64,000 nucleotides of DNA from Neobacillus driksii (GTDB lineage Bacteria; Bacillota; Bacilli; Bacillales; Cytobacillaceae), in the NCBI RefSeq assembly GCF_013409995.1, contig NZ_JACCBX010000003.1:518108-582107 (forward strand), given 5' to 3'. This document shows positions 8,197 through 17,500 of this stretch, in pieces. Position 1 is the stretch's first letter, and every line of letters begins with the position of its first letter. A program made the position numbers and the translations under genes. Under the pieces are notes generated by a model. The model was not told the DNA's origin. It saw only the letters and a program-made list of their open reading frames with translations, and did not search any database.

Positions 8197-8835
8197 CTAT
8201 CGTTTTTCTCCTTTCATTAACCAGACAAAATGATTACAGCGATTAAAAGTAACAGTAAAACCACTATTTTCTAAAATACTTTTTAAAATTGGGATGGTGG
8301 TATAATATTCTGTTTCCAAATCTTTTGCCAGGTTATGAAAGCCTTGTTCTCTCGCTTTTACGATTGCATTATTATAATCTTCCACTGATTCAAACATCGT
8401 ATCCGCAAACACTATTCTACCACCTTTTGAAAGCAGCTTTCCATATTTGGCAATTGCTTCATCCTTTTCCACATCAGTCAGATGATGGAATGCATAGGTG
8501 GAGACAATTGTATCAACATTTATTATTTCAGGAAAATGAAGAAAATCACCATCGAGTATTTTTGCTTTTGTTCCGAGCTTTGCTTCGGCTATTCCCCTCA
8601 TTGGTACGGAAGGCTCAATTCCAGTTACCTTTAAACCCGAATCAAGCAGTTTTTTTGTCAAGTTTCCCGTTCCAACACCAAACTCAACGACGTGGCCCTT
8701 TGAAAGTGCTGTCACAGCTTCTAATATTTGCTCATACCCAGTAAAAACCGCTTTATATTCGCGATTATTTCCGCCAACACTTTCATCATATGAATCCGCC
8801 CATTGTTCAAAGACATCTAAAAATTCAAGTCCCAA
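8197..8835 (-). CDS. yrrT: YrrT, class I SAM-dependent methyltransferase
   Basis: A 212-aa methyltransferase-fold protein that opens the mccAB operon. SAM-binding motif I is [15 protein letters not shown] (about residues 45-59), followed by the acidic GIEPSVPM and the motif [12 protein letters not shown] near residue 110. TTG start with GGAGGG about 8 nt upstream; no better start is in frame. The substrate is not established. Its constant linkage to mtnN and the transsulfuration genes suggests a role in SAM or SAH turnover. Confidence 0.9.
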   Translation of the reverse strand: MGLEFLDVFEQWADSYDESVGGNNREYKAVFTGYEQILEAVTALSKGHVVEFGVGTGNLTKKLLDSGLKVTGIEPSVPMRGIAEAKLGTKAKILDGDFLHFPEIINVDTIVSTYAFHHLTDVEKDEAIAKYGKLLSKGGRIVFADTMFESVEDYNNAIVKAREQGFHNLAKDLETEYYTTIPILKSILENSGFTVTFNRCNHFVWLMKGEKR

Positions 8836-8984
8836 TCGATCAACCCTCCAAACATTCTTATAAATCCTATATGTATACTATGAATTAAATACAAACTTGT
8901 TATCTTAATTTCCACTTTCATTGAAATATTCATTGATTACAATGGTGGTAATTACTAAAATGTAGATATAGAAGGGATGATACG
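8836..8984. promoter_or_regulatory. Divergent promoter region of yrrT operon and yrzA
   Basis: Plus strand: TTGATT (8933-8938), 17 nt, TAAAAT (8956-8961) for yrzA. Minus strand: TTGTAT, 17 nt, TATAGG upstream of yrrT. The AT-rich imperfect inverted repeat around ATAGGATTTATAAGAAT, just before the yrrT ribosome site, is where a CymR operator would be expected. I cannot match a CymR consensus confidently. Confidence 0.45.
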
Positions 8985-9194
8985 ATGATGAATTTTCAAA
9001 TTGATTTCATTGATGATAAAGTAGAATTTTTTGACGCAACGGATTTAAAAGTTTTAGAAAAGAAAATCGAGGCAAAAATTGAGGAAAACAAAGCGATTCT
9101 TTTAGGCGTTCATTCAGTCTCACATCAAATGTATGCTAATGAAAAGGGTCAGACATACTTTACCGCAGTTGTTCACTTTAAACGCAAAAAATAG
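8985..9194 (+). CDS. yrzA: YrzA-like DUF2536 family protein
   Basis: A 69-aa soluble protein (MMNFQIDFIDDKVEFF head, ending VVHFKRKK) with a mixed charged composition and no membrane segment. It matches the small YrzA/DUF2536 protein that lies beside yrrS-yrrT in B. subtilis. AGAAGGGATG precedes the start, with a sigma-A-like promoter about 25 nt further up. It converges on yrrS with a shared terminator. Function unknown. Confidence 0.78.
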   Translation: MMNFQIDFIDDKVEFFDATDLKVLEKKIEAKIEENKAILLGVHSVSHQMYANEKGQTYFTAVVHFKRKK

Positions 9195-9213
9195 GATGGA
9201 GTCCCACCCTATT
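9190..9213. terminator. Bidirectional terminator between yrzA and yrrS
   Basis: AATAGG-A-TGG, 4-nt loop, CCA-C-CCTATT, with TTTTT on the plus side and AAAAAA (T run on the minus strand) on the other. Confidence 0.78.
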
Positions 9214-9222
9214 TTTACTATT

Positions 9223-9888
9223 CTATTGAATTGCAGTAAGTTCTTCGACCTTTGTAGGTTTCCAGCCTTGGCCATCCACCCATTCAAGGTATACGTTGTA
9301 TTTTTGCGATTTGTCTTTGGACGCAACAGTACTAAACGTACCATTACCTGAGGTTTTATCGCGACCTAACCAATATACAGTCATATTGCTTTCTTCTAAA
9401 CCAGTGGCATAAGAAATGGCCGTTAGCATTTCCTGCCAATCAACTGACGAGCTATCATACACTGGCGCATGTTCACCCGTTTGTACTGTACCTACAGGCT
9501 TCCATGCTGGGTTCTCGATGGTTCTAAGTACGTTAGAAGAACCATCTCCCTCAGTGATAACGGCCTGTGAATCATCCTCTTGTTCAGGTGAAGAGGCTTC
9601 TTCACTTTCTTCATCAGTACCTTCCTCTGAATCAGTGTTCTTCTCGGATTCCTTTACTGCTGTTTTATCTTCAGTATTTTTATCCTCTTTTTCTGAGGCT
9701 TCGTTTGCTGCTGTTTTTGTTTGGTCCTCATTTTGGGACGCTTTATCGTCACCTGATAAAAAAATAGTGTAGGCTACAAAAAATATGAGTGCCAGTACAA
9801 TAACGATTAGACTATTCAAGATCAGGTTCGTTTTCTTCCTTTTAGCCCGATAACCGGAACGTGAGCCGGATTGGAAATCGTTACTCAT
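9223..9888 (-). CDS. yrrS: YrrS, DUF1510 membrane protein
   Basis: A 221-aa type II membrane protein. After a basic head (SGYRAKRKK) comes one helix (LNSLIVIVLALIFFVAYTIFL), then a long Glu/Asp/Lys/Ser-rich disordered linker (about residues 48-115) and a C-terminal globular DUF1510 domain (WKPVGTVQTGEHAP... to VEELTAIQ). ATG at 9888 is chosen because GGAGGG lies 10 nt before it; the longer frame upstream has no ribosome site. In B. subtilis yrrS is cotranscribed with pbpI in the forespore. Its biochemical role is not known. Confidence 0.88.
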   Translation of the reverse strand: MSNDFQSGSRSGYRAKRKKTNLILNSLIVIVLALIFFVAYTIFLSGDDKASQNEDQTKTAANEASEKEDKNTEDKTAVKESEKNTDSEEGTDEESEEASSPEQEDDSQAVITEGDGSSNVLRTIENPAWKPVGTVQTGEHAPVYDSSSVDWQEMLTAISYATGLEESNMTVYWLGRDKTSGNGTFSTVASKDKSQKYNVYLEWVDGQGWKPTKVEELTAIQ

Positions 9889-9907
9889 TACAAAAATCCC
9901 TCCAAAT

Positions 9908-9925
9908 AGAAAAGCGGAAGCGCCG
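9908..9925. repeat. Fragment of a short dispersed repeat
   Basis: GAAAAGCGGAAGCGCCGC lies between pbpI and yrrS. It shares the AAAAGCGGAAGCGCC motif with the element after pssA (627-649). Confidence 0.4.
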
Positions 9926-9994
9926 CTAAACAATTAATATGGCTGTGAACATTCTAACATGAATTGCAAATAACTTGAAGGATTTTCCCTAAAG

Positions 9995-11761
9995 TTAATC
10001 TTTTTGTCCTTCTTTGTCATGTTCATGTAACATTTTAACCATATCAGCAAAGAGTAAATTGACGCCTCCCTCTGTATCAAGAACATCCAAATTTACAGTA
10101 ACAAGCGCATATTTTGGGTTTTGATATGGGAAATAACCTGCAAACCATTTATTATGCAGCTGCTTATCACCCTGATATTTTCCCGTCTCCGCTGTACCCG
10201 ATTTTCCAGCAACCTCATATGGAAGATCTTTAAACCACTTTCCTGTCCCGTTCGGATTCACAACAACCTCTCTTAACAATTTCTGCAGTTTCATTGCTGT
10301 ATACGGCGAAATAATATCTCCGGATAACTCTTGTTTATCAAAGTTAACCATTGTCGTACCATTCTTATATTCAATTTTTGAAGCGGTGCGGACCATTTCC
10401 TTTTTACCGCCTCTTGCAATCGTGGCCATCATATTGGCCACGGCTATTGGAGTGGCACGAACCTCATGCTGGCCTATTCCTGACATGGCAGCAAAGTTAG
10501 GATCTTTTTTAGCCTCTTCTGTTAAAAATACTCTTCCTTTATCCTCATCAACCAGCTGTTTAAAATTATTGGTATGATAGACTTCACCCTTCCAGCCAAC
10601 AGTGCCTGTTAACGACAGTTTAGAAGCATATTCTTCCAACAAATCTTTATCTTTCTTTTGAAGTTCCCTCGCCAGTTCACCGAAAGTTCGGTTACAGCTT
10701 CTCGCAAAACTATCTGTAAAAGAGAGCATACCATAATTATATTTTGTTTCAGGCTCCCCATTAATTTTTATACTGCAATTATATAACCTGGCTGGGTCAT
10801 CAAGGTTTTGATCGATGGCCGCTGCCGCAACCACGGTTTTAAAAATAGAGCCCATTATTTCTTGCTTTAACATACGATTTGTAATTCCAGAGCCGCTATA
10901 AGGGTCTTTTGGATTAATGGCTGGCCTCGAAACAGACGCTAGGATACTATTACTTTCAATATCGAGGAGTACCAAACCGCCCTTTTTAATTCCATGCTTG
11001 TCCACTAGCTCCTCAGACATTTGTTGCAAACTTTTATCCATGGTTGTTCTAACATTTACTGGATAAAAGGGATTAGCTGGATCCACATATTTCACATTAA
11101 TTCCAAATAACGGGGCTCCGTCTCCATCAACGTGATAAACAAGTTTTGATTTTCCTTCAGGAAGCAAAAATTCATCAAAACTCTCTTCAAGACCAGAAAC
11201 ACCAATCAAGGTTTTCTCAGAGAGTTCCTTATTTGGGTAACGTTTTTTTAATTCTTTTGCATTTTCTCCTGTTAAACCAATCAGTTGCTCTGCAGGAATA
11301 ACAGTACGTTCAAATTTCTTTTCAATCGCAAATACACCTGGAATCTCTAGTTTGTTGATTCTTTCCATTTGAGAGGGCGTCAACTCCAAAGGCTGAGGTT
11401 CACCATAAGCAAACGGCTTTTTGGCGTCTTCTAATGCCTTATTTAAACTTTCTTTTGATATTCCAGATATCGCTGATACAGCTTCAACATCCCAAGTCAT
11501 ATTTTTCAAAAAAGGAAAAAGAACTAGAACGGGTACTTTTTTATGTGTTAGTAAATCTCCATTTCGATCAAGAAAATTACCGCGGCCATTATCAATCACT
11601 AATTCTTGTGTTCGTTGTTGTACGCTTTCTTCTAATAAGTTGACATTGTGCGTTGAAAAGCTTTCTGTTTGGACTAGCTGGATCTGAATTAATCGAGCTA
11701 AAAGAACCAGCAGCCCTGCAATGCACAAGATGAGTAAACCTTTAATCCGTTTACGTATCAT
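9995..11761 (-). CDS. pbpI: Class B penicillin-binding protein PbpI
   Basis: A 588-aa transpeptidase. It has a single N-terminal membrane helix (GLLILCIAGLLVLLARLIQI), a PBP dimerisation region, and a transpeptidase domain with SIFK (GSIFKTVVAAAAID, catalytic Ser), SCN (FARSCNRTFG) and KSGTAETG. In B. subtilis pbpI (yrrR) is transcribed in the forespore and its product helps sporulation peptidoglycan synthesis. The ATG at 11761 is the only start that keeps the membrane anchor and has a ribosome site. That site (ACGAGGTG) lies inside the 3' arm of a terminator-like hairpin. Confidence 0.92.
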   Translation of the reverse strand: MIRKRIKGLLILCIAGLLVLLARLIQIQLVQTESFSTHNVNLLEESVQQRTQELVIDNGRGNFLDRNGDLLTHKKVPVLVLFPFLKNMTWDVEAVSAISGISKESLNKALEDAKKPFAYGEPQPLELTPSQMERINKLEIPGVFAIEKKFERTVIPAEQLIGLTGENAKELKKRYPNKELSEKTLIGVSGLEESFDEFLLPEGKSKLVYHVDGDGAPLFGINVKYVDPANPFYPVNVRTTMDKSLQQMSEELVDKHGIKKGGLVLLDIESNSILASVSRPAINPKDPYSGSGITNRMLKQEIMGSIFKTVVAAAAIDQNLDDPARLYNCSIKINGEPETKYNYGMLSFTDSFARSCNRTFGELARELQKKDKDLLEEYASKLSLTGTVGWKGEVYHTNNFKQLVDEDKGRVFLTEEAKKDPNFAAMSGIGQHEVRATPIAVANMMATIARGGKKEMVRTASKIEYKNGTTMVNFDKQELSGDIISPYTAMKLQKLLREVVVNPNGTGKWFKDLPYEVAGKSGTAETGKYQGDKQLHNKWFAGYFPYQNPKYALVTVNLDVLDTEGGVNLLFADMVKMLHEHDKEGQKD

Positions 11762-11798
11762 AAAAAAACACCTCGTCAAAAGTTTTGACGAGGTGTTT
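11761..11798 (-). terminator. greA terminator overlapping the pbpI ribosome site
   Basis: Minus strand: AACACCTCGTCAAAA, almost no loop, then TTTTGACGAGGTGTT followed by a T run. The 3' arm contains GAGGTG, the only ribosome site for pbpI, and the T run ends at its ATG. It can therefore act as a terminator for greA or as an occluding structure on the pbpI start. Confidence 0.8.
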
Positions 11799-11827
11799 CC
11801 ATTTCAAACATATTCATAAAAATTTGA

Positions 11828-12304
11828 TTACTTGATAGAAGTAATTCTGACGCTCATTTCGCCGCCTGGTGTTTGGACAGATACTTGATCGCCAACCTTT
11901 TTACCAATTAAGCTTCTTGCAATTGGAGAATCGTTAGAAATTTTCCCTTCAAACGGATCAGCCTCTGCACTGCCAACGATTGTATACGTTTCTTCGTCAC
12001 CATCAGGAAGTTCTATAAATGTTACAGATCTTCCTAAAGTAACAGAATCACTAGCCATGTCGGCTTCTTCGATAATTTTAGCGTTGCGGATCATATTTTC
12101 TAACGTTGTAATACGACCTTCCACAAATGCTTGTTCTTCCTTTGCAGAATCATATTCGGAGTTTTCAGATAAATCCCCGAAACTTCTAGCAATTTTAATT
12201 CTTTCAACAACTTCCTTACGTTTAACCGATTTTAAATGTTCAAGCTCCTGAATTAGTTTGTCTTTACCTGCCTGTGTCATTGGAAATACTTTTTCTATTG
12301 CCAA
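11828..12304 (-). CDS. greA: Transcription elongation factor GreA
   Basis: A 158-aa RNA polymerase secondary-channel factor that stimulates cleavage of backtracked RNA. The N-terminal coiled coil (residues about 12-75) carries the acidic tip [13 protein letters not shown], with the catalytic acidic residues in this loop. The C-terminal FKBP-like domain includes [16 protein letters not shown] and ends [11 protein letters not shown]. Full family length. It lies between udk and pbpI as in B. subtilis. Confidence 0.97.
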   Translation of the reverse strand: MAIEKVFPMTQAGKDKLIQELEHLKSVKRKEVVERIKIARSFGDLSENSEYDSAKEEQAFVEGRITTLENMIRNAKIIEEADMASDSVTLGRSVTFIELPDGDEETYTIVGSAEADPFEGKISNDSPIARSLIGKKVGDQVSVQTPGGEMSVRITSIK

Positions 12305-12465
12305 AACTTCTCACTCCTTCTAGTCTTCACAATCCCCCATAGATTGTGTTTATTAATGATATGTAGGTATCACACAAATACATAGGAGCGTGTCCTCTTA
12401 AAAGGGCGCGCAACTTGTATTCATCCAATATGGATTCATTTCAAACTAATCTTTACGCTATTGTT

Positions 12466-13098
12466 TCATAAAAATGACTTTTGTTCAAGAATTGTTTGAA
12501 TTTTTGTCACCATTAAATCAATCGCCACATGATTTTGCCCGCCTTCAGGGATAATCACATCTGCATATCTCTTAGTCGGCTCAATAAATTGGTTGTGCAT
12601 AGGACGGACAACATTTGTATATTGTTCAATAACAGAGTCCAAGGTACGTCCACGCTCTTTAATATCGCGTGATAACCTTCTGATAATTCGAATATCTGCA
12701 TCAGTATCAACATATAACTTGATGTCCATCAAATTTCTCAGCCGCTCATCTTCAAGAACAAGTATACCTTCTAAAATAATAACATCTTTAGGTTCAACTG
12801 CAATAACTTCTTTTGAACGAGTATGAATGGAATAATCATACACTGGTTTTTCAATTGGCTCGTATCGTAATAGTTTTTCAATATGTTTGATGAGCAAATC
12901 ATTGTCAAATGCCAGTGGATGATCATAATTCGTTTTTAATCGTTCCTCAAATGGTAAATCACTTTGGTCTTTATAATAAAAGTCTTGTTGAATCATCGTA
13001 ATAGAGTGACCTTTAAAGCTTTCATATATAGCTTTAGTAACACTCGTTTTTCCTGAGCCGGAACCTCCGGCAACACCAATAACAACCGGTTTGCGCAT
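12466..13098 (-). CDS. udk: Uridine kinase
   Basis: A 210-aa pyrimidine salvage enzyme phosphorylating uridine and cytidine. The Walker A motif [13 protein letters not shown] is at about residues 8-20; further family motifs are [26 protein letters not shown] and the lid region [17 protein letters not shown] at 13098 is chosen over an in-frame TTG one codon upstream because AAAGGAGA lies about 10 nt before it. Directly after trhP2, with a short gap. Confidence 0.96.
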   Translation of the reverse strand: MRKPVVIGVAGGSGSGKTSVTKAIYESFKGHSITMIQQDFYYKDQSDLPFEERLKTNYDHPLAFDNDLLIKHIEKLLRYEPIEKPVYDYSIHTRSKEVIAVEPKDVIILEGILVLEDERLRNLMDIKLYVDTDADIRIIRRLSRDIKERGRTLDSVIEQYTNVVRPMHNQFIEPTKRYADVIIPEGGQNHVAIDLMVTKIQTILEQKSFL

Positions 13099-13102
13099 CA
13101 AC

Positions 13103-14374
13103 CTAGTTCTCCTTTCGCATCATGTTGTTAGGGTAAACCGGTTTGTCCAATTTGAATTGTACAATCTGAAGCGGATGTCTAGCAGCATCCAGTTCGTTAC
13201 CTTTTTCATCCCAGATTTTATCAATCACATGTTTAAAGTTTTGAATTTCCGGACCGAAGAACTCAACTTCCTGACCCGGTTTAAAGTGGTTTCGTTGTTG
13301 AAGGGTGACCATTTGTGTTTCTTCATTGTAATCCAACACAAGACCGACAAATTCAAACTTTGTCTTGTTGCTATGATTACCAAACATTTGCTCTTTATAC
13401 CCCGGAATGCCTTCAAAAAATGCTGGTGCCGTTTCACGGTTCGCACATTTATCTAGCTCTTCTAACCACTCACGTTTAATGACGAAGTTATCAGGGTCTG
13501 CACAATAAGCTTCAATTACTTTGCGATAGACACTTACAACCGTTGCAATATAGTGAATCGACTTCATACGGCCTTCAATTTTCAAGCTATCGATTCCGAG
13601 CTCAATCATTTGAGGAATGGCTTGGATAAGATTAAGGTCTTTCGGGCTCATTGCAAATGGAGCGTCATTTTCACTAAAAAGAGGTACTTCCGTTGTGCTG
13701 CCCTCCAGCTGAAATAAATCATAATCCCAGCGGCACGACTGACAGCATCCGCCTCGGTTAGAATCTCTTGCAGTCATGTGATTGCTTAATGTACAACGTC
13801 CAGAATAAGCGATACACATGGCACCATGAATAAAGGTCTCAATTTCAATATCGACCTTTTCCTTCATTTCTCTAATTTCTTCTGCACTTGCCTCACGTGC
13901 TAACACGACACGTTCGGCACCGCTTTCCTTCCAAAACTGAGCTGTTTTCCAGTTTGTAATTGATTGCTGCGTGCTAATATGAATTTCAATTTCTGGAGCA
14001 AGTCTGCGGCAAGTTTCAATAATCAATGGATCTGCCACGATAATCCCAGCAATTCCTGTTCCTTTTAGTCCAAGGATATAGTTTTCTAATCCATCAATAT
14101 TCTCATTATGAGCAAAGATATTTGTTGTTACGTAGATTTTCGCACCATATTTTTTAGCGAATTCTACGCCTTCTTTCATTTCCTCAAATGTAAAGTTATC
14201 AGCGTTTGAACGTAAACCATATTCCTGACCGCCAATAAACACGGCATCAGCTCCGTATTGTACAGCAATCTTTAATTTTTCAAGATTTCCTGCCGGCGCA
14301 AGGAGTTCTGGCTTTTTCACAATCACACGTTTTCCATCGATGATTTCAGAAATTTTATTTGTAACTGTATTCAC
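13103..14374 (-). CDS. trhP2: U32 family protein TrhP2 (tRNA 5-hydroxyuridine synthesis)
   Basis: A 423-aa peptidase-U32-type protein, the YrrO homologue. The U32 signature [22 protein letters not shown] is seen in two parts around residues 165-186 (ETFIHGAMC and YSGRCTLSN), followed by [11 protein letters not shown]; the four cysteines are the expected Fe-S ligands. In B. subtilis YrrN and YrrO act in prephenate-dependent hydroxylation of U34, and the neighbour TrmR methylates the product. GTG start with GGAGGAG upstream. The gene follows trhP1 in one operon. Confidence 0.9.
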   Translation of the reverse strand: MNTVTNKISEIIDGKRVIVKKPELLAPAGNLEKLKIAVQYGADAVFIGGQEYGLRSNADNFTFEEMKEGVEFAKKYGAKIYVTTNIFAHNENIDGLENYILGLKGTGIAGIIVADPLIIETCRRLAPEIEIHISTQQSITNWKTAQFWKESGAERVVLAREASAEEIREMKEKVDIEIETFIHGAMCIAYSGRCTLSNHMTARDSNRGGCCQSCRWDYDLFQLEGSTTEVPLFSENDAPFAMSPKDLNLIQAIPQMIELGIDSLKIEGRMKSIHYIATVVSVYRKVIEAYCADPDNFVIKREWLEELDKCANRETAPAFFEGIPGYKEQMFGNHSNKTKFEFVGLVLDYNEETQMVTLQQRNHFKPGQEVEFFGPEIQNFKHVIDKIWDEKGNELDAARHPLQIVQFKLDKPVYPNNMMRKEN

Positions 14375-14400
14375 GATTGAACTCCTCCTACTTTTTGTCT

Positions 14401-14426
14401 AGCTGCAGCGCCTAGGCGCTGCAGCT
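14401..14426. repeat. Perfect palindrome between trhP1 and trhP2
   Basis: A 26-nt perfect inverted repeat: AGCTGCAGCGCC, TA centre, and its complement, preceded by TTTTTGTCT and followed by CTTTTCTTTT. It contains the AGCGCCTAGGCGCT core seen after pssA. It is not followed by a T run in the direction of transcription, so it looks like a dispersed repeat remnant rather than a normal terminator. Confidence 0.6.
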
Positions 14427-14432
14427 TTTCTT

Positions 14433-15362
14433 TTAATATACTGTTTCCTTAAAAAAGAATCCTGTATCCAATTTGCGGTTAGCTGGCTGAATTTCTTCAA
14501 TCTCTTCTAACAGCTCATCTTTTTTGTCCTCGTATAAATCTGGTTCTTGGAAGTACAAGTCAATAGCTTCGCGGTACGCCTTTGTTACCGCAATAACATA
14601 ATCAGATGTCTTTAAGATACCGTCGATTTTAAAACAATCTACTCCAGCTTCTAACATTTCTTGAAGCTCGTCAATGATACATATATCATTTGGGCTCATA
14701 ATATGGGTTCCATTCTCATCTTCAAAGATTGGATACTTGTTTTCTCTTTCTTTATCGTGAAGGAACATATTCTTTTCCATTCTACGATTTTCAATTTCCA
14801 TTACTTTTCCTTGGTACTCATAATAGTTACCAAGCAGGGATCGCTTTGATTGAAACATACAGCTCATGCCATGAACCTGTACTTCGATTTCAACCTCAGC
14901 ATTTTCTTTGATTTCGACAATTGCATCCATATTAATCTCTCGGGCAAGAACAGCTCTCTTCGCACCCTTTTTGCCCCAATAGTTACATGAGAACCAATTT
15001 GTCCCAAGCGTTTCCGTACTCCAATGAAGTTTCATATTTGGTGCCACTTCACGGGCGGTCATTAGAACAGCAGGGTCACCAAAAATAATCGCATCTGCAT
15101 TTGCTTCAGCAACAAATTTTATATAGTCATCTAATTCAGCAACCTTTTCATTATGAAAGATAGCATTAACCGCGACATATACTTTTTTACCTTGTTCATG
15201 TGCTAAGTCTATTGCTTGTTTTACCTGTTCGCGATTAAATTCACCTGCTAAACGCAATCCATATCTTTGTTCACCGACCACAAATGCATCAGCACCAGCT
15301 TCAGCTAATGGTAAAATATCATCCACTGATAATGGCGTTACTAGTAATTCCGTTTTTTTCAA
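14433..15362 (-). CDS. trhP1: U32 family protein TrhP1 (tRNA 5-hydroxyuridine synthesis)
   Basis: A 309-aa shorter U32 protein, the YrrN homologue, partner of TrhP2. The U32 core is EVQVHGMSCMFQSKRSLLGNY near residues 155-175. The cysteine-rich follow-on of TrhP2 (GGCCQSC) is absent, so the two subunits are not equivalent. Its N-terminal TIM-barrel start resembles TrhP2 (ADAFVVGEQRYGLR versus [14 protein letters not shown]). TTG start with GAGGTG about 7 nt upstream; 6 nt after trmR. Confidence 0.9.
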   Translation of the reverse strand: MKKTELLVTPLSVDDILPLAEAGADAFVVGEQRYGLRLAGEFNREQVKQAIDLAHEQGKKVYVAVNAIFHNEKVAELDDYIKFVAEANADAIIFGDPAVLMTAREVAPNMKLHWSTETLGTNWFSCNYWGKKGAKRAVLAREINMDAIVEIKENAEVEIEVQVHGMSCMFQSKRSLLGNYYEYQGKVMEIENRRMEKNMFLHDKERENKYPIFEDENGTHIMSPNDICIIDELQEMLEAGVDCFKIDGILKTSDYVIAVTKAYREAIDLYFQEPDLYEDKKDELLEEIEEIQPANRKLDTGFFFKETVY

Positions 15363-15368
15363 CTTGCT

Positions 15369-16010
15369 TCACCTCTTCTTTTTACTAATTGCGATTCCAT
15401 CGCCAACAGGAAGAATAACAGTGTGATAATCAGGGTGATTCATCAGCCATTGGTTGAAATCATCAATTTTTCTAACGAGATTCCGAATCCGTTTTGATTC
15501 GATTTCTGCCTCTGTTACAAGACCTTTAAATAAAACATTATCCGTAATGATGACTCCATCAACACTTAAGTATTTCGAATACATTTCAAAGAATTTTTTA
15601 TATTGACCTTTTGCAGCATCTACAAAAATGGTATCGTATGGTGCTTGTCCCTTTACCAGTTCCTCCACTTCAAGGGCGTCACCTTTAATCAATAAAATCT
15701 GTTCGCCATGCTTCGAACGACTCATATATTCTTCAGCTGCCTGAATTCTTTCTAAATCTCGTTCTATCGTAACAATCGACGCATTTGGCAGTGCCTCAGC
15801 CATACGCAAAGCCGAATATCCTATTGCAGTACCTACCTCTAGAATTTTTTTTGAATCTTGAATTCTTAAAAGCTGCAGCAATGCTTCGATTCCCACGAGC
15901 TCCATAATCGGTACTTTGTTTTCTTTAGCGTAGCCTTCCATTTCGATAAACAATGGATCACGCTCTGGAATTAGTTCCTCAATATAAGAATGCAGTTTAT
16001 CATTCAACAA
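15369..16010 (-). CDS. trmR: tRNA 5-hydroxyuridine methyltransferase TrmR
   Basis: A 213-aa SAM-dependent O-methyltransferase (YrrM) that converts 5-hydroxyuridine at wobble position 34 to 5-methoxyuridine in tRNAs. It shows motif I LEVGTAIGYSALRMA, the acidic SIVTIERD, and DTIFVDAAKGQYKKF with the metal-site-like Asp, as in the catechol-methyltransferase group. The start is a TTG at 16010 (a second TTG follows), with AGGTGATGG about 6-8 nt before it. It heads the trmR-trhP1-trhP2 operon, so the three steps of one tRNA modification are encoded together. Confidence 0.92.
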   Translation of the reverse strand: MLNDKLHSYIEELIPERDPLFIEMEGYAKENKVPIMELVGIEALLQLLRIQDSKKILEVGTAIGYSALRMAEALPNASIVTIERDLERIQAAEEYMSRSKHGEQILLIKGDALEVEELVKGQAPYDTIFVDAAKGQYKKFFEMYSKYLSVDGVIITDNVLFKGLVTEAEIESKRIRNLVRKIDDFNQWLMNHPDYHTVILPVGDGIAISKKKR

Positions 16011-16076
16011 ACTGCCATCACCTGCCTCTATACTTTAAAAAGCATTGTTTGCCAACAAGACTGCTCTTTAGACATG

Positions 16077-16105
16077 AAAAAATAGCGTTCAATAGAAACG
16101 CTATT
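16077..16105 (-). terminator. Second terminator downstream of mltG
   Basis: Minus strand: AATAGCGTT, 7-nt loop, AACGCTATT, then TTTT. Confidence 0.8.
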
Positions 16106-16140
16106 ATCTGCTCATAAAACACTTGAACTATTTTACCATA

Positions 16141-16173
16141 AACAAGGAGGAAAGAAAACTATTCCTCCTTGTT
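16141..16173 (-). terminator. First hairpin downstream of mltG
   Basis: AACAAGGAGGAA and TTCCTCCTTGTT form a 12-bp stem with a 9-nt loop, 10 nt after the mltG stop. The T run is weak, so termination may rest on the next hairpin. Confidence 0.6.
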
Positions 16174-16183
16174 ATTTGGTTAA

Positions 16184-17317
16184 TTATTGGTTGGTAATAT
16201 GCTCCGCTTTAGCTGCGTTGTGTTCATCTAGAGTATTTGTAAAAATTACTTCCCCTTCCGCTGTGGCTAGGAAATATAAATGTTTTGTGTCTGCTGGATT
16301 CACTGCTGCATCAAGAGAATCTTTACCTGCATTTGCTATTGGCCCTGGAGGGAGTCCTTTATGTTTGTAGGTATTATATGGTGAATCTACTTCTAAGTCC
16401 TCGTATAATACTCTCTCTTTGTGTTTGCCTTGTGCATAAAGTACAGTTGGATCTGTTTGTAAAGGCATCCCTTGCTCGATCCGGTTATAGAAAACACTTG
16501 AGATTTTTTTGCGGTCAGCCTTTTCCGTTGCTTCTTCCTCGATTAGCGAGGACATGGTTAGCAGCTGGTGTGCAGTGATCTTTTCATCACTAGATTCTGC
16601 CAAATATGGTGTTATCACTTTTCGAGTCTGATCCAGCATGGTTACAACCATTTCTTCAATGGTTGGATTCTGTTTGTAGAAAGGATAGGTTGCTGGGAAC
16701 AAATAACCCTCTAGTGGATATTTTATATTTGGATTCAAGATATCTGTTGTTAGTAGATCCGGATATTTTGCCATTAATGTTTGGATGAATGTACGATCAT
16801 TTAATTGATTAAAAACTTCATCCTCAGGTTTATTTACAGCCTTCGCCATAATTTGGGCGATTTCTCTTAATTGTTTACCTTCTGGAATCGTTAACTGGAA
16901 CGCTGCCTGTTGGAGTACTTTCCCTGTTTTTAACCGATTAATAATTTCGGGAATCTCCATTGAGGGACTCAGTTCATATTCCCCAGCCATAAAACCTGCT
17001 TCATTTTTAAACTTTACATAATATTTAAAGACTTTAGCATTTTTAATAATTCCACTCTCTGCTAATTTTTCAGATATCCCCGTAACCGATGAGCCAATCG
17101 GTATTTCTACCTTTTTTTGAACTTTACTGTCCTTGTCAACTGGTTCAAGGGCAGACTTGATGTAGAGGTAACCCCCTCCGCCAATAAAGATCAATACTAA
17201 AAGGGTTACAATCGTAATGGTTAAAACGATTCTGCGAACAATTCTTGCCTCGCTTTGGTGTTCAAGCATTTTCTTACGAATGACTTCTTTTTTCGAGTGT
17301 GTCTCTTCTGATGACAT
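16184..17317 (-). CDS. mltG: Endolytic murein transglycosylase MltG
   Basis: A 377-aa membrane-anchored enzyme that cuts nascent glycan strands and is thought to set their length. After a cytoplasmic basic head comes one helix (IVLTITIVTLLVLIFIGGGGYLYI), a LysM-like region (VEIPIGSSVTGISEKLAESGII), then the YceG domain. The catalytic glutamate is in SSLIEEEA (about residue 265). GGGAGGGGC lies before the ATG. Known in B. subtilis as yrrL. Confidence 0.93.
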   Translation of the reverse strand: MSSEETHSKKEVIRKKMLEHQSEARIVRRIVLTITIVTLLVLIFIGGGGYLYIKSALEPVDKDSKVQKKVEIPIGSSVTGISEKLAESGIIKNAKVFKYYVKFKNEAGFMAGEYELSPSMEIPEIINRLKTGKVLQQAAFQLTIPEGKQLREIAQIMAKAVNKPEDEVFNQLNDRTFIQTLMAKYPDLLTTDILNPNIKYPLEGYLFPATYPFYKQNPTIEEMVVTMLDQTRKVITPYLAESSDEKITAHQLLTMSSLIEEEATEKADRKKISSVFYNRIEQGMPLQTDPTVLYAQGKHKERVLYEDLEVDSPYNTYKHKGLPPGPIANAGKDSLDAAVNPADTKHLYFLATAEGEVIFTNTLDEHNAAKAEHITNQ

Positions 17318-17461
17318 TTTATTGCCCCTCCCATTTGCCGGTTAAACATATATCTTTCAAACTCTTTTTTTACGGTATTTTAAAAAAGCATATCAGATAT
17401 TATTTCAGCATATATAGCGAAAAATGTCAATTTTTCTGCGAAAGCGCATTCACAATATGAC

Positions 17462-17495
17462 AAAAAAAGCGACCCTTCGTAGGATCGCCTTTTTT
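17462..17495 (-). terminator. yrzB terminator
   Basis: Minus strand: GCGATCC, short loop, GGGTCGC, then TTTTTTTG. Confidence 0.78.
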
Positions 17496-17500
17496 GGAAA

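Noticed and set aside
8836..8984. SAM riboswitch (S-box) for the yrrT operon
   Set aside because: The leader is too short and no S-box helices or terminator are seen before yrrT.
9416..9772. 118-aa plus-strand Ser-rich frame
   Set aside because: It is antisense to the Glu/Asp-rich linker of yrrS, whose codons produce long open antisense frames.
12305..12465. Possible small gene or terminator between udk and greA
   Set aside because: Only weak inverted repeats (for example ATCCATATTGGAT) and no frame with a ribosome site.
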